NCBI RefSeq assembly: GCF_003402475.1
Contig: NZ_BFAB01000002.1
Coordinates: forward strand, 124,001-188,000
Direction of reading: 5' to 3'
DNA length: 64,000 nt
Source: Mycobacterium sp. MFM001
Lineage (GTDB): Bacteria > Actinomycetota > Actinomycetes > Mycobacteriales > Mycobacteriaceae
The notes beneath the pieces are model-generated. The model was not told the DNA's origin. It was given only the letters and a program-made list of their open reading frames with translations, and ran no database searches. Made by a program: the position numbers and the translations under genes. Of this stretch, positions 49,658 through 59,076 are shown piece after piece; the stretch's first letter is position 1, and each line of letters begins with the position of its first letter.

Positions 49658-50134
49658 CTAGGTCTGGTCCCCCGACCTATGTGCCCGGCGCCGCCACAGC
49701 ACCCATCCGGGCGGCAGCACACCGAGCACGATCAGCAGCAGGGCGCTGTACGCCATCACGCCGCGGCCGCCGAGAATGATGTCGTCGCCCGGGCCGCCCA
49801 ACGTCATCGCCGCAACGGTCAGCAACCATGTCCACAGCGGCAGCGCCGCCACCCGTGCCGACGCCGTCCATCGCCCGGCGGCCCAGACCAGGGCCGCGTT
49901 GACCAAGCCACTGATCACCGCGCTGATGGGAAACGGAACGGAACCGATGTAGGCCGGCAGTAGCAGCGCGCCGGCGATTGCGGAGAGGATGCCGTCGACG
50001 GCCAGCAACGTCAAGACGACGAGGCGAATGGCGGGATCCGTCGCGCCGGTGTCGTCGACCGGCCCGGCGCTCGGCTTGGTGGCGGTCAGGTGGGAATGCT
50101 GTCCAGCTGCGCGACCAGCGACCCGATTACCCAC
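49658..50134 (-). CDS. Four-helix membrane protein, Rv1171-like
   Basis: Small membrane protein with four hydrophobic segments: [57 protein letters not shown] and [23 protein letters not shown]. Position between fbiC and mshB matches M. tuberculosis Rv1171 (146 residues, function unknown). The only standard start is GTG 50134, which gives 158 residues but lies inside the 35-residue gene and lacks a ribosome site. A CTG at 50089 would give 143 residues and form a 4-base CTGA overlap with that gene's stop. Length favours the CTG, which is rare as a start. No catalytic motif is seen. Confidence 0.72.
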   Translation of the reverse strand: MGNRVAGRAAGQHSHLTATKPSAGPVDDTGATDPAIRLVVLTLLAVDGILSAIAGALLLPAYIGSVPFPISAVISGLVNAALVWAAGRWTASARVAALPLWTWLLTVAAMTLGGPGDDIILGGRGVMAYSALLLIVLGVLPPGWVLWRRRAHRSGDQT

Positions 50135-50193
50135 TGGAAGCTGTCAAGTCGGTCCTGCCAATGCTGCTGGTTGTAGTCCAGATCAGGATCCAT
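50086..50193 (-). CDS. 35-residue small protein between mshB and the Rv1171-like gene
   Basis: Too short for normal gene calling but well formed: ATG 50193 is preceded by GGAAGG at 8 bases, and the peptide [20 protein letters not shown]... ends in DSIPT and TGA. It is acidic and aromatic, with the helix-like segment [12 protein letters not shown]. It lies 25 bases after mshB on the same strand and its stop overlaps a possible CTG start of the membrane protein. It looks like a translated small gene that couples mshB to the next one. Function unknown; conservation must be tested. Confidence 0.6.
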   Translation of the reverse strand: MDPDLDYNQQHWQDRLDSFQWVIGSLVAQLDSIPT

Positions 50194-50218
50194 GCCAAGT
50201 CCTTCCGCGGCTGCCTCG

Positions 50219-51121
50219 TCAGCAGCTTACCGCCTGGCCGAGCCCGGCGAGCAGATCGGTTTCCCAGCCGCGCTCGTCGCGCTCTCCGGCGGCGCCGGCG
50301 GCCAGGACGTAGTGCTCCTGGCCGAGGATGGGCAGGGCGAGGTTGTTCGACAGCGCGCACGCCCGCCCGGTGGGGCCGACGATCACCTGGGTGGCGTGCG
50401 CGGCAAGGGCCGCCCGCTTGGCCAGCAGCGCGTGCTCGGCATCGACGACGGCGTCGATGTCCTCGTCGGCGTAGCCCATGCCGTCGAAGTCGGTGACTTC
50501 TCCGGACGGCACCGTCCAGTCGGGTCGCAGATCCTCGGGCCTCAGCGCCTCCCAGCCTGCCAGGAAGGCGCTCTTGGCGATCACGGTCCAATAGAGCTTC
50601 GGCACCGACCAGGGCGCGCCGGGGTAGTCGTCGGTGGCGGCTGCGGTGACCGCGGCCGTGGTGACGACGTGGGTGCGGATGTGGTCGGGATGCCCGTAGC
50701 CGCCGTTGGGGTCGTAGGTCACCACGACGTGGGGGCGCAGCGCACGGATGAGCGCGACGAGCGCGCCGACGGCTTCGCGTTCGTCGGCGTCGACGAAACG
50801 CTGCTGGCGGCGCGCCGGTGTGCCGGTCATGCCGGAGTCACGCCAGCGTCCCGCACCGCCCAGAAAGATCGGTTCGCCGACGCCCAGGGCCTGCAAGGCT
50901 GCGGTCAGCTCGCCGATGCGGTAGCCGCCGAGCTGGTCGGCGCGGTCGACGGCCAGCTGCGCCCAGCGGTCGCCGATGACCTCGCCCTCCTCGCCCAGCG
51001 TGCAGGTGACGACGTGCACCTGCGCGCCACGCGCCGCGTAGTGGGCAATGGTGGCGCCGTTGGTCAGGCTTTCGTCGTCGGGATGCGCGTGCACGAACAA
51101 CAGTCGCGGCGTCTCCTGCAT
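50219..51121 (-). CDS. mshB: Mycothiol biosynthesis deacetylase MshB
   Basis: Zinc-dependent GlcNAc-Ins deacetylase of 300 residues (M. tuberculosis Rv1170 has 303). It removes acetate from 1-O-(2-acetamido-2-deoxy-glucopyranosyl)-inositol in mycothiol synthesis. The metal site is [10 protein letters not shown] (His, Asp) together with [24 protein letters not shown] and the final GQEHYVLA are also family features. The ATG at 51121 ([17 protein letters not shown]) gives the standard N-terminus. It is divergent from the TetR gene. Unlike M. tuberculosis there is no PE/PPE pair between them. Confidence 0.94.
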   Translation of the reverse strand: MQETPRLLFVHAHPDDESLTNGATIAHYAARGAQVHVVTCTLGEEGEVIGDRWAQLAVDRADQLGGYRIGELTAALQALGVGEPIFLGGAGRWRDSGMTGTPARRQQRFVDADEREAVGALVALIRALRPHVVVTYDPNGGYGHPDHIRTHVVTTAAVTAAATDDYPGAPWSVPKLYWTVIAKSAFLAGWEALRPEDLRPDWTVPSGEVTDFDGMGYADEDIDAVVDAEHALLAKRAALAAHATQVIVGPTGRACALSNNLALPILGQEHYVLAAGAAGERDERGWETDLLAGLGQAVSC

Positions 51122-51215
51122 GCAGGCACCATACCTAGTGCAAAACGCTTGGGCCGCAGCCATAGTCCGAAGCCAACCGTCCGCGAAGAGAAACGCGACC
51201 GACTACTATCAGGGA

Positions 51216-51812
51216 ATGGCGCAGCAAAACAAGGCGGTCCGCAGCCGTCGGCGTGGCAAGGAACTCGAGCATGCGCTGTACGACGCGACACTGGCCGAGC
51301 TGGCTGCCGTGGGCTATGCCGGGCTGACCATGGAGGGGATCGCCGCGCGGGCGCGCACCGGCAAGGCTGCGCTGTATCGCCGTTGGCCCAGTAAGTATGC
51401 GCTGGTTCAGGATGCTTTGCGCTACGCGCTGCCGCCGTTGCCCGAGCTGCGTGACGATCGATCGGCCCGGGAAAACCTGCTCGTCGTGTTCACCGCGCAC
51501 TGCGACGTGCTGGCCGGCAAGACCGCGTTTCCCAGCCTGGCCATCATGGGTCAGCTCATTCACGAACCCGAACTGCGCGCGATCTTCGCCGACGCCGTGG
51601 TGACGCCACGCCTGCGGATCATCGAATCGATCCTGCGCGCTGGCGAACAGAATGGCGAAATCGACTCCGCGGCGCTGACTCCGCTGACCGCGCGGGTCGG
51701 GCCGGCGTTGATCAACCAGCATCTGATGCTCACCGGCGCTCCGCCGAACAAGCGTCAACTCTTACGCATCGTCGAGACCGTGATCCCGCTTTCGGCGCCG
51801 GTGCACGTCTGA
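51216..51812 (+). CDS. TetR-family transcriptional regulator (Rv1167c-like)
   Basis: Regulator of 198 residues. The N-terminal helix-turn-helix runs from 15 to 60: LEHALYDATLAELAAVGYAGLTMEGIAARARTGKAALYRRWPSK, a typical TetR pattern with YRRWPSK at the end. The C-terminal ligand-binding part (90-195) resembles TetR_C_16-like domains (LIHEPELRAIFADAVVTPR). The ATG at 51216 has AGGGA just before it. Position beside mshB and lpqW matches Rv1167c of M. tuberculosis. The ligand and targets are unknown; mshB, divergent by 94 bases, is a possible target. Confidence 0.9.
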   Translation: MAQQNKAVRSRRRGKELEHALYDATLAELAAVGYAGLTMEGIAARARTGKAALYRRWPSKYALVQDALRYALPPLPELRDDRSARENLLVVFTAHCDVLAGKTAFPSLAIMGQLIHEPELRAIFADAVVTPRLRIIESILRAGEQNGEIDSAALTPLTARVGPALINQHLMLTGAPPNKRQLLRIVETVIPLSAPVHV

Positions 51813-51814
51813 TC

Positions 51815-51831
51815 ACCTTGCGCCGCAAGGT
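51815..51831. terminator. Bidirectional stem-loop between tetR and lpqW
   Basis: ACCTTGCG (51815-51822) and CGCAAGGT (51824-51831) form a perfect palindrome in the 21-base gap between the two convergent stop codons. TAATTA follows on the plus strand. It can terminate both genes. Confidence 0.65.
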
Positions 51832-51833
51832 AA

Positions 51834-53714
51834 TTACTGCGCCGTCTTGACCCACTGCCCGGCGTCGCCGACGATGCCGACCGGCACGGCGCCGGACAGG
51901 CTGACATTGAGCACGCTCGGACCGGCCGCGACGATCGTGGTGTCCTGCAGGATCGGCAGCACCGTCGACATGTTCCACAGTCGTGGCTCGACGGCGTTGA
52001 TCACGTCGTTGATGTTCTTGGTGCCGTTCAGTGCGGCGTCGATATTCGACTGGATGCTGTGGTCGCAGATGCCGGTGATGTTCGACGGCGCCTGGACCAG
52101 TGCCCCCGGCTCGGGTGTGCGGCTGGCTGTGGTCGGCGTCTGGCTTCCCGCGGTGGGGGCCGGCGTCGCCTTGGATGTCGGCGAGGTATCGGATGCGGGC
52201 GCCGGCGGTGGGGCCGACGTCGACACCGCCGTCGCCTCCAGAGCGGGACAGCCGTAGCGGGAGGCCAGCAGTGTCGCCAGGTTCCCGCCGGCCTGGCGCC
52301 ACCCGACGATGGCGTCGACCCGGTTGTTGACCAGCGCGTCGCGGTAGAGCACCACCGGATCCAGGCCCAGCACGGTCGCGGCGATGCCGACGTTGCGCAG
52401 CTGGTCGGCGGCGGTGTTGGCGACGGCAACCGCGGTCGGGTCGTTGGATGCCACACCGATGACCAGGGACAGCTGGTTCCCGTCCTTGCTGATCCGGCCG
52501 CGGGTGATCTCCGGCGGCCCGGTGCTCGCCGGCGCGGTCCCGTCCGGGGGCGTCACCGCCGGCGAGGTGTCGTTTTCGATCTGGTACCCGGACGACTGCA
52601 GCAGCCCCAGCGCCGTCGCCTGGCTCATCGCCGGCGGCGCGGTCGGCACGTAGCCGGGGTCGCTCGGCGCGCGGATCTGCGCCTGGTCCAGCGTGACGGT
52701 GTTGTCGCTGCCGGCGCCCACGGCGGCGAGCAGGTCGACGTCGAGCAGCCCCAAAATCGCTTTGCGCACTTGGGCATCCGCCAGCTTGGGCACGTTCGCG
52801 CGCAGCGTGAGCTGCATGACCCGCGGCGTCATGATCCGGGCCGTCCGCACGTCCGGAATCGCCGACAGTTGGGCGAACGCCGCCGACCCGCCGTGCACCT
52901 GGGCGACCTGGGTGTCGCCGTTGCGGATGGAGTCGGCCAGCGCCGCTGGAGCCCCCGCCCGCCGGAACAGAATCAGATCCGGTTTGGCCGGCGGACCCCA
53001 GTACCGGTCGTTGCGTGCCAGCAGGATCTCGTCGCGCTGCGGGTCGATGTTCTCCACCCGGAACTGGCCGCCGGTGACCGGCAGGGCGCGCACCAGCCCG
53101 GCCGGGAAACCGCCCGGCACGTCCTTGACGATGTGGGCCGGCAGGATGTTGGCGAACAACTCCCGCCACGCCGGATACGGCCGCGAGAACGTGACCACGG
53201 CCTGCTTGCCGCCGTCGATCGACTGCACGCCGGTGATCAGGTCGTAGCCGGCCGGGTCCACCACACCGGGCTGGCCGACCATCTGCCGCCACAGGTACCA
53301 GAAGTCGTCGGCGGCGATCGGCGCGTTGTCGGTCCACGACGCCTCGGGCCGGATCTTGTAGGTGACCGTGAACGGGTTGTCATTGGTCACCTCGGCCGAC
53401 ACCAGCAGCGTCGGGTCCATCTCCCAGCGCGACCCCGTCGGGGTGTTCGGGTCGGCCACCGGCCGGAACGCGCTCGGCAACACCAGCGCGCTGATCGCCG
53501 CGTTGACCGCCGACAGGTCGGACACCAGGTGCGGGTTGAAACCGGCGCCGATCGAGTCGATGCCCATGATGATCTGGGTGACCCGATGCGGCGGCGGCGC
53601 AGTGCTCTTCGACGTTTCGGTGCTCTGCGGCGCCGGCGGCGGGCTGACCGTGCACGCTGCTAACAGCAACACCAGCGCGCCGACCGTCAAGCGCGTCCGG
53701 GTTGGTTTCGGCAC
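51834..53714 (-). CDS. lpqW: Lipoprotein LpqW, PIM/LAM branch-point regulator
   Basis: Exported lipoprotein of 626 residues with an oligopeptide-binding-protein (SBP_bac_5) fold. The signal ([12 protein letters not shown]) ends in the lipobox LLAAC, and the mature part starts with a Ser/Thr/Pro-rich linker. [15 protein letters not shown] and [24 protein letters not shown] are the family core. In M. tuberculosis and M. smegmatis LpqW channels intermediates between phosphatidylinositol mannosides and lipoarabinomannan. It is 42 bases after typA on the same strand. GTG 53714 gives the usual short cytoplasmic N-terminus; the frame to 53756 is longer without support. The 635-residue Rv1166 is similar in length. 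Confidence 0.92.
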   Translation of the reverse strand: MPKPTRTRLTVGALVLLLAACTVSPPPAPQSTETSKSTAPPPHRVTQIIMGIDSIGAGFNPHLVSDLSAVNAAISALVLPSAFRPVADPNTPTGSRWEMDPTLLVSAEVTNDNPFTVTYKIRPEASWTDNAPIAADDFWYLWRQMVGQPGVVDPAGYDLITGVQSIDGGKQAVVTFSRPYPAWRELFANILPAHIVKDVPGGFPAGLVRALPVTGGQFRVENIDPQRDEILLARNDRYWGPPAKPDLILFRRAGAPAALADSIRNGDTQVAQVHGGSAAFAQLSAIPDVRTARIMTPRVMQLTLRANVPKLADAQVRKAILGLLDVDLLAAVGAGSDNTVTLDQAQIRAPSDPGYVPTAPPAMSQATALGLLQSSGYQIENDTSPAVTPPDGTAPASTGPPEITRGRISKDGNQLSLVIGVASNDPTAVAVANTAADQLRNVGIAATVLGLDPVVLYRDALVNNRVDAIVGWRQAGGNLATLLASRYGCPALEATAVSTSAPPPAPASDTSPTSKATPAPTAGSQTPTTASRTPEPGALVQAPSNITGICDHSIQSNIDAALNGTKNINDVINAVEPRLWNMSTVLPILQDTTIVAAGPSVLNVSLSGAVPVGIVGDAGQWVKTAQ

Positions 53715-53756
53715 GCCCAACAGGGTATCGGGATGCGGTCTGGGCGATAGCCCCAT

Positions 53757-55631
53757 CTACGCGCGCGCCTTGGCGCGGGCGCGGCTGCGGGCCCGGGCGG
53801 TGGCGTCCAGTTCGACCTTGCGAACGCGCACCACCTCCGGCGTCACCTCCACGCACTCGTCGGGCCCGCAGAACTCCATGGCCTGCTCGAGGTCCAGCTC
53901 GATCGGCTTGGCCAGTGTCTCGATGACGTCGGCGGTCGACGAGCGCATGTTGGTCAGCTTCTTCTCACGGGTGACGTTGATGTCGAGGTCTTCGGGCCGC
54001 GGGTTGATCCCGACAACCATGCCCTCGTAGGTGTCCTGCCCGGGCTCGACGAAGAACTGCCCCCGATCGGCCAGCTGCAGCAGCGCGAACGGCGTGATGG
54101 TGCCGGACCGGTCGGAGACCAGCGACCCGGTGTGCCGGGACCGGATCTCGCCGGCCCACGGCTTGTACCCGTCGAACACCGCGTTGCCGATTCCGGTGCC
54201 GCGGGTCTCGGTGAGGAAGTCGGTGCGCCATCCGATCAGCCCGCGGCTGGGCACCACGAAATCCATTCGCACCCAACCGGTTGCGTGGTTGGCCATCTCC
54301 ACCATCCGGCCCTTGCGGGCGGCCATCAACTGAGTGATCGCACCGACGTATTCCTCCGGGCAGTCGATGGTCATCGCCTCGAAAGGCTCGTGCAGCGCGC
54401 CGTCGATGGTCTTGGTCACGACCTGCGGCTTGCCGACAGTGAGCTCGAAACCTTCCCGGCGCATCTGCTCGACCAGCACGGCCAGCGCCAGCTCGCCGCG
54501 GCCCTGGACCTCCCACGCGTCGGGCCGGCCGATGTCGAGCACCCGGATCGACACGTTGCCGACGAGTTCAGTGTCCAACCGCGACTTGACCATTCGCGCG
54601 GTCAGCTTGTGTCCGGGCACCTTGCCCGCCAGCGGCGAGGTGTTGGTGCCGATCGTGACCGAGATCGCCGGCTCGTCAACGGTGATGCGCGGCAACGCTT
54701 TCGGCTCGGCAAGGTCGGCGAGCGTGTCGCCGATCATGATGTCCGGGATGCCTGCGACCGCAACGATGTCGCCGGCGACGGCCTCCTCGGTCGGTGAGCG
54801 CTCGACGCCCTCGGTGGCCAGCAGCTCGGTGATCTTGGCGGTCACGGTGTCCGTTTCCCGCAGCCACGCCACCTGCTGGCCCTTTCGCAACCTGCCGTTG
54901 TAGATGCGGATCAATGCCAGCCTGCCGAGGAACGCCGACGCGTCCAGGTTGGTTACCAGCGCCTGCAGCGGCGCCTCCGGATCGCCGGACGGCGGCGGAA
55001 TGTGTTGCAGCAGAACGTCGAACAGCGGATCGAGGTTGTCGCCGTCGGGCACCTGCCCGTCTGGGGGTTGCACCGTGCTGGCTACCCCCGCGCGCCCGGA
55101 CGCGTACAGCGTCGGCAACCCGAGGGCTTCCTCCGCAGCTTTGGCGGCCTCGTCGTCGAGATCGCTTGCGACGTCGAGCAAGAGGTCGTGGCTGGCGTCG
55201 ACCACCTCGGCGATCCGGGCGTCGGGCCGGTCGGTCTTGTTGACGACGAGAATCACCGGCAGATGCGCGGCCAGCGCCTTGCGCAGCACGAACCGGGTCT
55301 GCGGCAGCGGGCCCTCGGAGGCATCCACCAACAGCAGCACCCCGTCGACCATCGACAGCCCGCGCTCCACCTCGCCGCCGAAGTCGGCGTGGCCGGGGGT
55401 GTCGATGACGTTGATCACTGTGACGCTGCCGTCAGGGTGATGACGATGCACGGCGGTGTTCTTGGCCAGGATCGTGATGCCTTTTTCCCGCTCCAGGTCA
55501 CCGGTGTCCATCACCCGGTCCGTCAGGTCACCACGCTCGTGCAGCGCCCCGGACTGGCGCAGCATCGCGTCGACCAGGGTCGTCTTGCCATGGTCGACGT
55601 GCGCGACGATGGCGACGTTACGGAATTGCAC
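53757..55631 (-). CDS. typA: Ribosome-associated GTPase TypA/BipA
   Basis: Translational GTPase of 624 residues. The G motifs are in order: AHVDHGKTT (G1), GITILAK (G2), [11 protein letters not shown] (G3), [10 protein letters not shown] (G4) and SGRAGVAS (G5). EF-G-like domains II, III and V follow, then the BipA-specific C-terminal domain ([21 protein letters not shown]). BipA helps late 50S ribosome assembly under stress. GTG 55631 gives the normal N-terminus ([15 protein letters not shown]); the frame to 55703 reads the upstream MarR gene in another phase. Equivalent to Rv1165 and adjacent to lpqW as there. Confidence 0.95.
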   Translation of the reverse strand: MQFRNVAIVAHVDHGKTTLVDAMLRQSGALHERGDLTDRVMDTGDLEREKGITILAKNTAVHRHHPDGSVTVINVIDTPGHADFGGEVERGLSMVDGVLLLVDASEGPLPQTRFVLRKALAAHLPVILVVNKTDRPDARIAEVVDASHDLLLDVASDLDDEAAKAAEEALGLPTLYASGRAGVASTVQPPDGQVPDGDNLDPLFDVLLQHIPPPSGDPEAPLQALVTNLDASAFLGRLALIRIYNGRLRKGQQVAWLRETDTVTAKITELLATEGVERSPTEEAVAGDIVAVAGIPDIMIGDTLADLAEPKALPRITVDEPAISVTIGTNTSPLAGKVPGHKLTARMVKSRLDTELVGNVSIRVLDIGRPDAWEVQGRGELALAVLVEQMRREGFELTVGKPQVVTKTIDGALHEPFEAMTIDCPEEYVGAITQLMAARKGRMVEMANHATGWVRMDFVVPSRGLIGWRTDFLTETRGTGIGNAVFDGYKPWAGEIRSRHTGSLVSDRSGTITPFALLQLADRGQFFVEPGQDTYEGMVVGINPRPEDLDINVTREKKLTNMRSSTADVIETLAKPIELDLEQAMEFCGPDECVEVTPEVVRVRKVELDATARARSRARAKARA

Positions 55632-56052
55632 CGGGCGATTCTGCCAGGCTGCCGGCGTCTCGCCCAATCTGGCCGATGCTGAGCCGTTCCACCTCTTCGG
55701 CATGGATCGCCGTCAGCGCCTCGAGGCGCTCGGAGCCGGCAGCAGTGAGTTGAAGGCGGATCACCCGGTGGTCGTCGCTGTCGGGCACCCGCTCCACCAG
55801 CCCGGCGGCCTCGGCCCGCTGGATCAGCTCACCGGCACTGTGGTGGCGCAGCAGCAGGTAGTCGGCGGCATCGCCGATCGTCGGCCCGCGCCGGTCCGCG
55901 TGCCCGCGGATCGCCAGCAGCAGCTGGTGCTGCATGGGGGTGAGCCCCGCCGCCTGGGCCTGCTCGGCGCTCCACCGCTCGAAACGGCGCAACTCGGTCC
56001 GCAGCCGCAACAGCCGCGCGTAGACGTCGTCGGGCAGACCCATATCTGCCAC
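55618..56052 (-). CDS. MarR-family transcriptional regulator
   Basis: Regulator of 144 residues. The winged helix runs 35-105: AAGLTPMQHQLLLAIRGH, PTIGDAADYLLLRHHSAGELIQRAEAAGLVERVPDSDDHRVIRLQLT, including the DxDxR wing. Flanking helices form the dimer interface. Start is GTG 56052 (VADMGLPDD) or ATG 56043. Its end overlaps the typA start by 14 bases and it lies 16 bases after narI, so it may be co-transcribed with narGHJI. M. tuberculosis has typA directly after narI, so this gene is an addition. Target unknown; narGHJI or typA are likely. Confidence 0.88.
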   Translation of the reverse strand: MADMGLPDDVYARLLRLRTELRRFERWSAEQAQAAGLTPMQHQLLLAIRGHADRRGPTIGDAADYLLLRHHSAGELIQRAEAAGLVERVPDSDDHRVIRLQLTAAGSERLEALTAIHAEEVERLSIGQIGRDAGSLAESPGAIP

Positions 56053-56067
56053 GATATGACGCTCGAG

Positions 56068-56811
56068 CTACCAGCCGCGACGGCGCGGCGCCGAGCCCAC
56101 CAGCTCGCCGCGGCTGCGAACCGCGTCGCGGCTGCGGTAGACAATGTAGGGCCGGAACAGATAAGCGACCGGCGCACTGAAGGCGTGCACCAGACGGGTG
56201 AACGGCCACAGCGCAAACAGGGCCAGCGCGATCGTCGCATGGATCTGGAAATACAGCGGCGCCTGAATCATCAGGTCACCACGCGGGTCGAGGATGAAGA
56301 TCGACCGGAACCAGATCGACACGTTCTGCCGGTAGTCGTGTAGCTCGCCGTAGTGCGTAGCGCCCATCAGGGTGCAGCTCATGCCGGCCACCATCGCGGC
56401 CACCAGGACCGGGTACATCAGCTTGTCGCTCAGGCTGGTGGCAAGGCGCACCGGTCCGCTGCGCCAGCGGCGGTAGATCAGCAACCCAATCCCGATCAGC
56501 GCGGCGATCCCGGCGGGCACACCGAGAATCAGCGCCTGCAGGTGGTAGAAGTGGTCGCTCATCCCGATGTCTTCGGTCAACCACTCGGGGATGCACAGGC
56601 CCACGACGTGGCCCATGATCACCACCAGGCTGCCGAAATGGAACAGCGGGCTGCCGATCGACAGCAACCGCGATTCGTAGATCTGTGACGAGCGGCTGGT
56701 CCAGCCGAACTGGTCGTAGTGGTAGCGCCACCAGGTGCCGACCCCGGCGATCGACAGCGAGACGTAAGGTGCGACGTCCCAGAAGACCTCGAGGAGTTTC
56801 GTGTTGGCCAA
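56068..56811 (-). CDS. narI: Respiratory nitrate reductase, gamma subunit NarI
   Basis: Membrane cytochrome b subunit of 247 residues that takes electrons from quinol and passes them to NarH. Five membrane helices carry the two heme b ligand sets: SPLFHFGSLVVIMGHVVG and IQAPLYFQIHATIALALFALWPFTRLVHAFSAP, each with two His. RYHYDQFGWTSRSSQIYESR is a family feature. Equivalent to Rv1164. It follows narJ by 1 base and is the last nar gene of the operon. Confidence 0.95.
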   Translation of the reverse strand: MANTKLLEVFWDVAPYVSLSIAGVGTWWRYHYDQFGWTSRSSQIYESRLLSIGSPLFHFGSLVVIMGHVVGLCIPEWLTEDIGMSDHFYHLQALILGVPAGIAALIGIGLLIYRRWRSGPVRLATSLSDKLMYPVLVAAMVAGMSCTLMGATHYGELHDYRQNVSIWFRSIFILDPRGDLMIQAPLYFQIHATIALALFALWPFTRLVHAFSAPVAYLFRPYIVYRSRDAVRSRGELVGSAPRRRGW

Positions 56812-56812
56812 T

Positions 56813-57466
56813 TCAGTTCCCGCCGGTTCGCTTAGGTGGCACGGTCAATGTGAACGGTTGCAGCCCAACGGCTTCGGCGGGCGGACCGGATTCGGCGAGC
56901 CGGCGCGCCCGCTGCACGTCGGAGTCGGTGACCGGCGGCAGCGTCTCGCACACGGCGGCGATGGCATGGGCGTACGGTGATTTCGCTTCGGTCAACGCCT
57001 GCAGCAGCACGTCGATGGGCACCCGGTGCTCGATCAGCAGCCGCCGGCCCGCCTCGGGGTCGACGGTCGCGGCGAACTCCAGCACCACCGGCAGGTGGTC
57101 GGGCGCTTCGCTTTTCGGCGGCTCGACGCCCGCTTCGCGGTAGGCGTGGGCGAACGCCAGCATCTCGCGGCCGCGGTTGCGGGTATCACCTGCGGTCCAG
57201 TAGGTCAGGTACATCGTCGAGCGGCGGCGCATGTCGAAGGTTTCGACATAGTCGGCGGCAGCGGCCAGCGAGTCAGCCGCCCGTAGCTCAGTAGCGGTGC
57301 GCGCCAGCAGCTTTCGCGTCGGCCCGTCGATGTGGCTGAGCAGCCCTTCGACGGTGTCGAGCCGCTGGTCGCGTTGTTCGTCGGGGTAGGCCAGCAGCAG
57401 AGAAGCCGCCTGCCACACCAGTCGGTCGGCCAGCGCGGGTCCCCGCGACCTGCTCAGCAGCTTCAT
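56813..57466 (-). CDS. narJ: Nitrate reductase maturation chaperone NarJ
   Basis: Cytoplasmic chaperone of 217 residues, needed to insert the molybdenum cofactor and [Fe-S] centres into NarGH. The TorD/NarJ fold is seen as DRLVWQAASLLLAYPDEQRDQRLDTVEGLL, YVETFDMRRRSTMYLTYWTAGDTRNRGREMLAF (the MRR...YLTYWTxGDTRxRG signature) and DHLPVVLEFAA. ATG 57466 overlaps the end of narH by 4 bases. It lies between narH and narI as in M. tuberculosis (Rv1163). Confidence 0.94.
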   Translation of the reverse strand: MKLLSRSRGPALADRLVWQAASLLLAYPDEQRDQRLDTVEGLLSHIDGPTRKLLARTATELRAADSLAAAADYVETFDMRRRSTMYLTYWTAGDTRNRGREMLAFAHAYREAGVEPPKSEAPDHLPVVLEFAATVDPEAGRRLLIEHRVPIDVLLQALTEAKSPYAHAIAAVCETLPPVTDSDVQRARRLAESGPPAEAVGLQPFTLTVPPKRTGGN

Positions 57467-59076
57467 TGCTTCTGCTCTTCGGGGAACATCCCGGCCGGCG
57501 TCCCGTTGCCGTCCCAGTTCAGCAGGTTCGTTCGCGAGCGGGGACGCGTCGCGTGGAAGCTTTCGACCGCGACCGGCACAGGACCGTCGCTTGGTGTGGC
57601 GAAGGGACTCGACTCGTACATGCCCGGTCCGCCGTCACCCGACAACGAACATTCCATGTCATGCGCGGCGGCGGGAATTTCGCCGGTGTAGGCGGTGGGA
57701 ATGACGTAGCGCTCTTCGTATTTCGCGATGGCGAGCAGCCGGTACATCTCGTAGATCTGCTCTTCGGTCATCCCGACGGACGCCGGAATGTGCGGCTGGG
57801 TGTCCCGTCCCAGGTTGATGTCGCGCATGTAGGAACGCATCGCGGCCAGCCGGCGCAGCACGTCGTCGACGGGCTTGGTGTCACCGGCGGTGAACAACTC
57901 GGCCAGGTAGGCGATCGGGATGCGCAACGCTTCGATGGCGCCGAACAGGTTGCCGACGTCTTCGCCGTCGTGGCCGTCCCGGCTGACCGCATCGACCACC
58001 GGCGACAGCGGCGGGATGTACCACACCATCGGCATGGTCCGGTATTCCGGATGCAGCGGCAGCGCCACCTTGTAGGTGTTGATCAGCGCATAGACGGGTG
58101 ATCGCTGGGCGGCCTCGATCCAGTCGTCGGAAATGCCTTCGGCTTTGGCGGCCGCGATCACCTCGGGGTCGTTGGGGTCCAGCAGGATTTCACATTGCGC
58201 CTCGTAAAGGTCGGTGTCCTTTTCCACCGACGCCGCTTCCAGCACCTTGTCGGCGTCGTAGAGCACCAGCCCGAGGTAGCGCAGCCGGCCCACGCAGGTT
58301 TCCGAACAGATCGTCGGCAGGCCCACCTCCATGCGCGGGTAGCACAGCGTGCACTTTTCGGCCTTGCCGGTCTTGTGATTGAAATACACCTTCTTGTACG
58401 GGCATCCCGACACGCACATCCGCCAGCCGCGGCAGCGGTCTTGGTCGACGAGCACGATGCCGTCCTCGCTGCGCTTGTACATCGCGCCCGAGGGGCACGA
58501 CGCCACGCACGACGGGTTCAGGCAGTGCTCGCAGATCCGCGGCAGGTAGAACATGAAGGTCTCTTCGAGCTTGACCTTGACCTCGTCGCTGACCTTCTTC
58601 AGGATCGGGTCTTTTTCCTGCGTCTCCACCGATCCGGCGAGGTTGTCGTCCCAGTTGGGCCCCCACTCGATCTTCATCGGCTCGCCGGTGATCTGGCTGC
58701 GCGGCGCGGCGACCGGCAGCGTGTCGCCCAGTGGCGCCGAGGTCAGGTTCTCGTAGTCGTAGGTCCACGGCTCGTAGTAGTCGTTGATCCCCGGCAACTT
58801 GGGGTTGGCGAAGATCCGCAACAGCTTGGCCAGTCGCCCGCCGTCGCGCAGCCGCAACCGGCCCTTCTTGTCGCGGATCCATCCGCCGCGCCAGCGGTCC
58901 TGGTCCTCATAGGTACGCGGATAGCCTTGGCCCGGGCGGGTTTCGACGTTGTTGAACCAGACGTATTCGGTGCCGGGGCGGTTGGTCCAGGCCTGCTTGC
59001 AGGTGACCGAGCAGGTGTGGCAGCCGATGCACTTGTCGAGGTTCATCACCATCGCGAGCTGAGCCATGACCTTCAT
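57463..59076 (-). CDS. narH: Respiratory nitrate reductase, beta subunit NarH
   Basis: Iron-sulfur subunit of 537 residues. Four cluster-binding Cys groups are present: CIGCHTCSVTC, CEHCLNPSCVASCPSG, CRGWRMCVSGCP (the Trp replaces one Cys, giving the normal [3Fe-4S] cluster) and CTLCYPRMEVGLPTICSETC. They carry electrons from NarI to NarG. Its ATG at 59076 touches the narG stop (TGATG); a second ATG, three codons on, could also serve (MAQLAMVMNLDKCIGC). Equivalent to Rv1162. Confidence 0.96.
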   Translation of the reverse strand: MKVMAQLAMVMNLDKCIGCHTCSVTCKQAWTNRPGTEYVWFNNVETRPGQGYPRTYEDQDRWRGGWIRDKKGRLRLRDGGRLAKLLRIFANPKLPGINDYYEPWTYDYENLTSAPLGDTLPVAAPRSQITGEPMKIEWGPNWDDNLAGSVETQEKDPILKKVSDEVKVKLEETFMFYLPRICEHCLNPSCVASCPSGAMYKRSEDGIVLVDQDRCRGWRMCVSGCPYKKVYFNHKTGKAEKCTLCYPRMEVGLPTICSETCVGRLRYLGLVLYDADKVLEAASVEKDTDLYEAQCEILLDPNDPEVIAAAKAEGISDDWIEAAQRSPVYALINTYKVALPLHPEYRTMPMVWYIPPLSPVVDAVSRDGHDGEDVGNLFGAIEALRIPIAYLAELFTAGDTKPVDDVLRRLAAMRSYMRDINLGRDTQPHIPASVGMTEEQIYEMYRLLAIAKYEERYVIPTAYTGEIPAAAHDMECSLSGDGGPGMYESSPFATPSDGPVPVAVESFHATRPRSRTNLLNWDGNGTPAGMFPEEQKQ

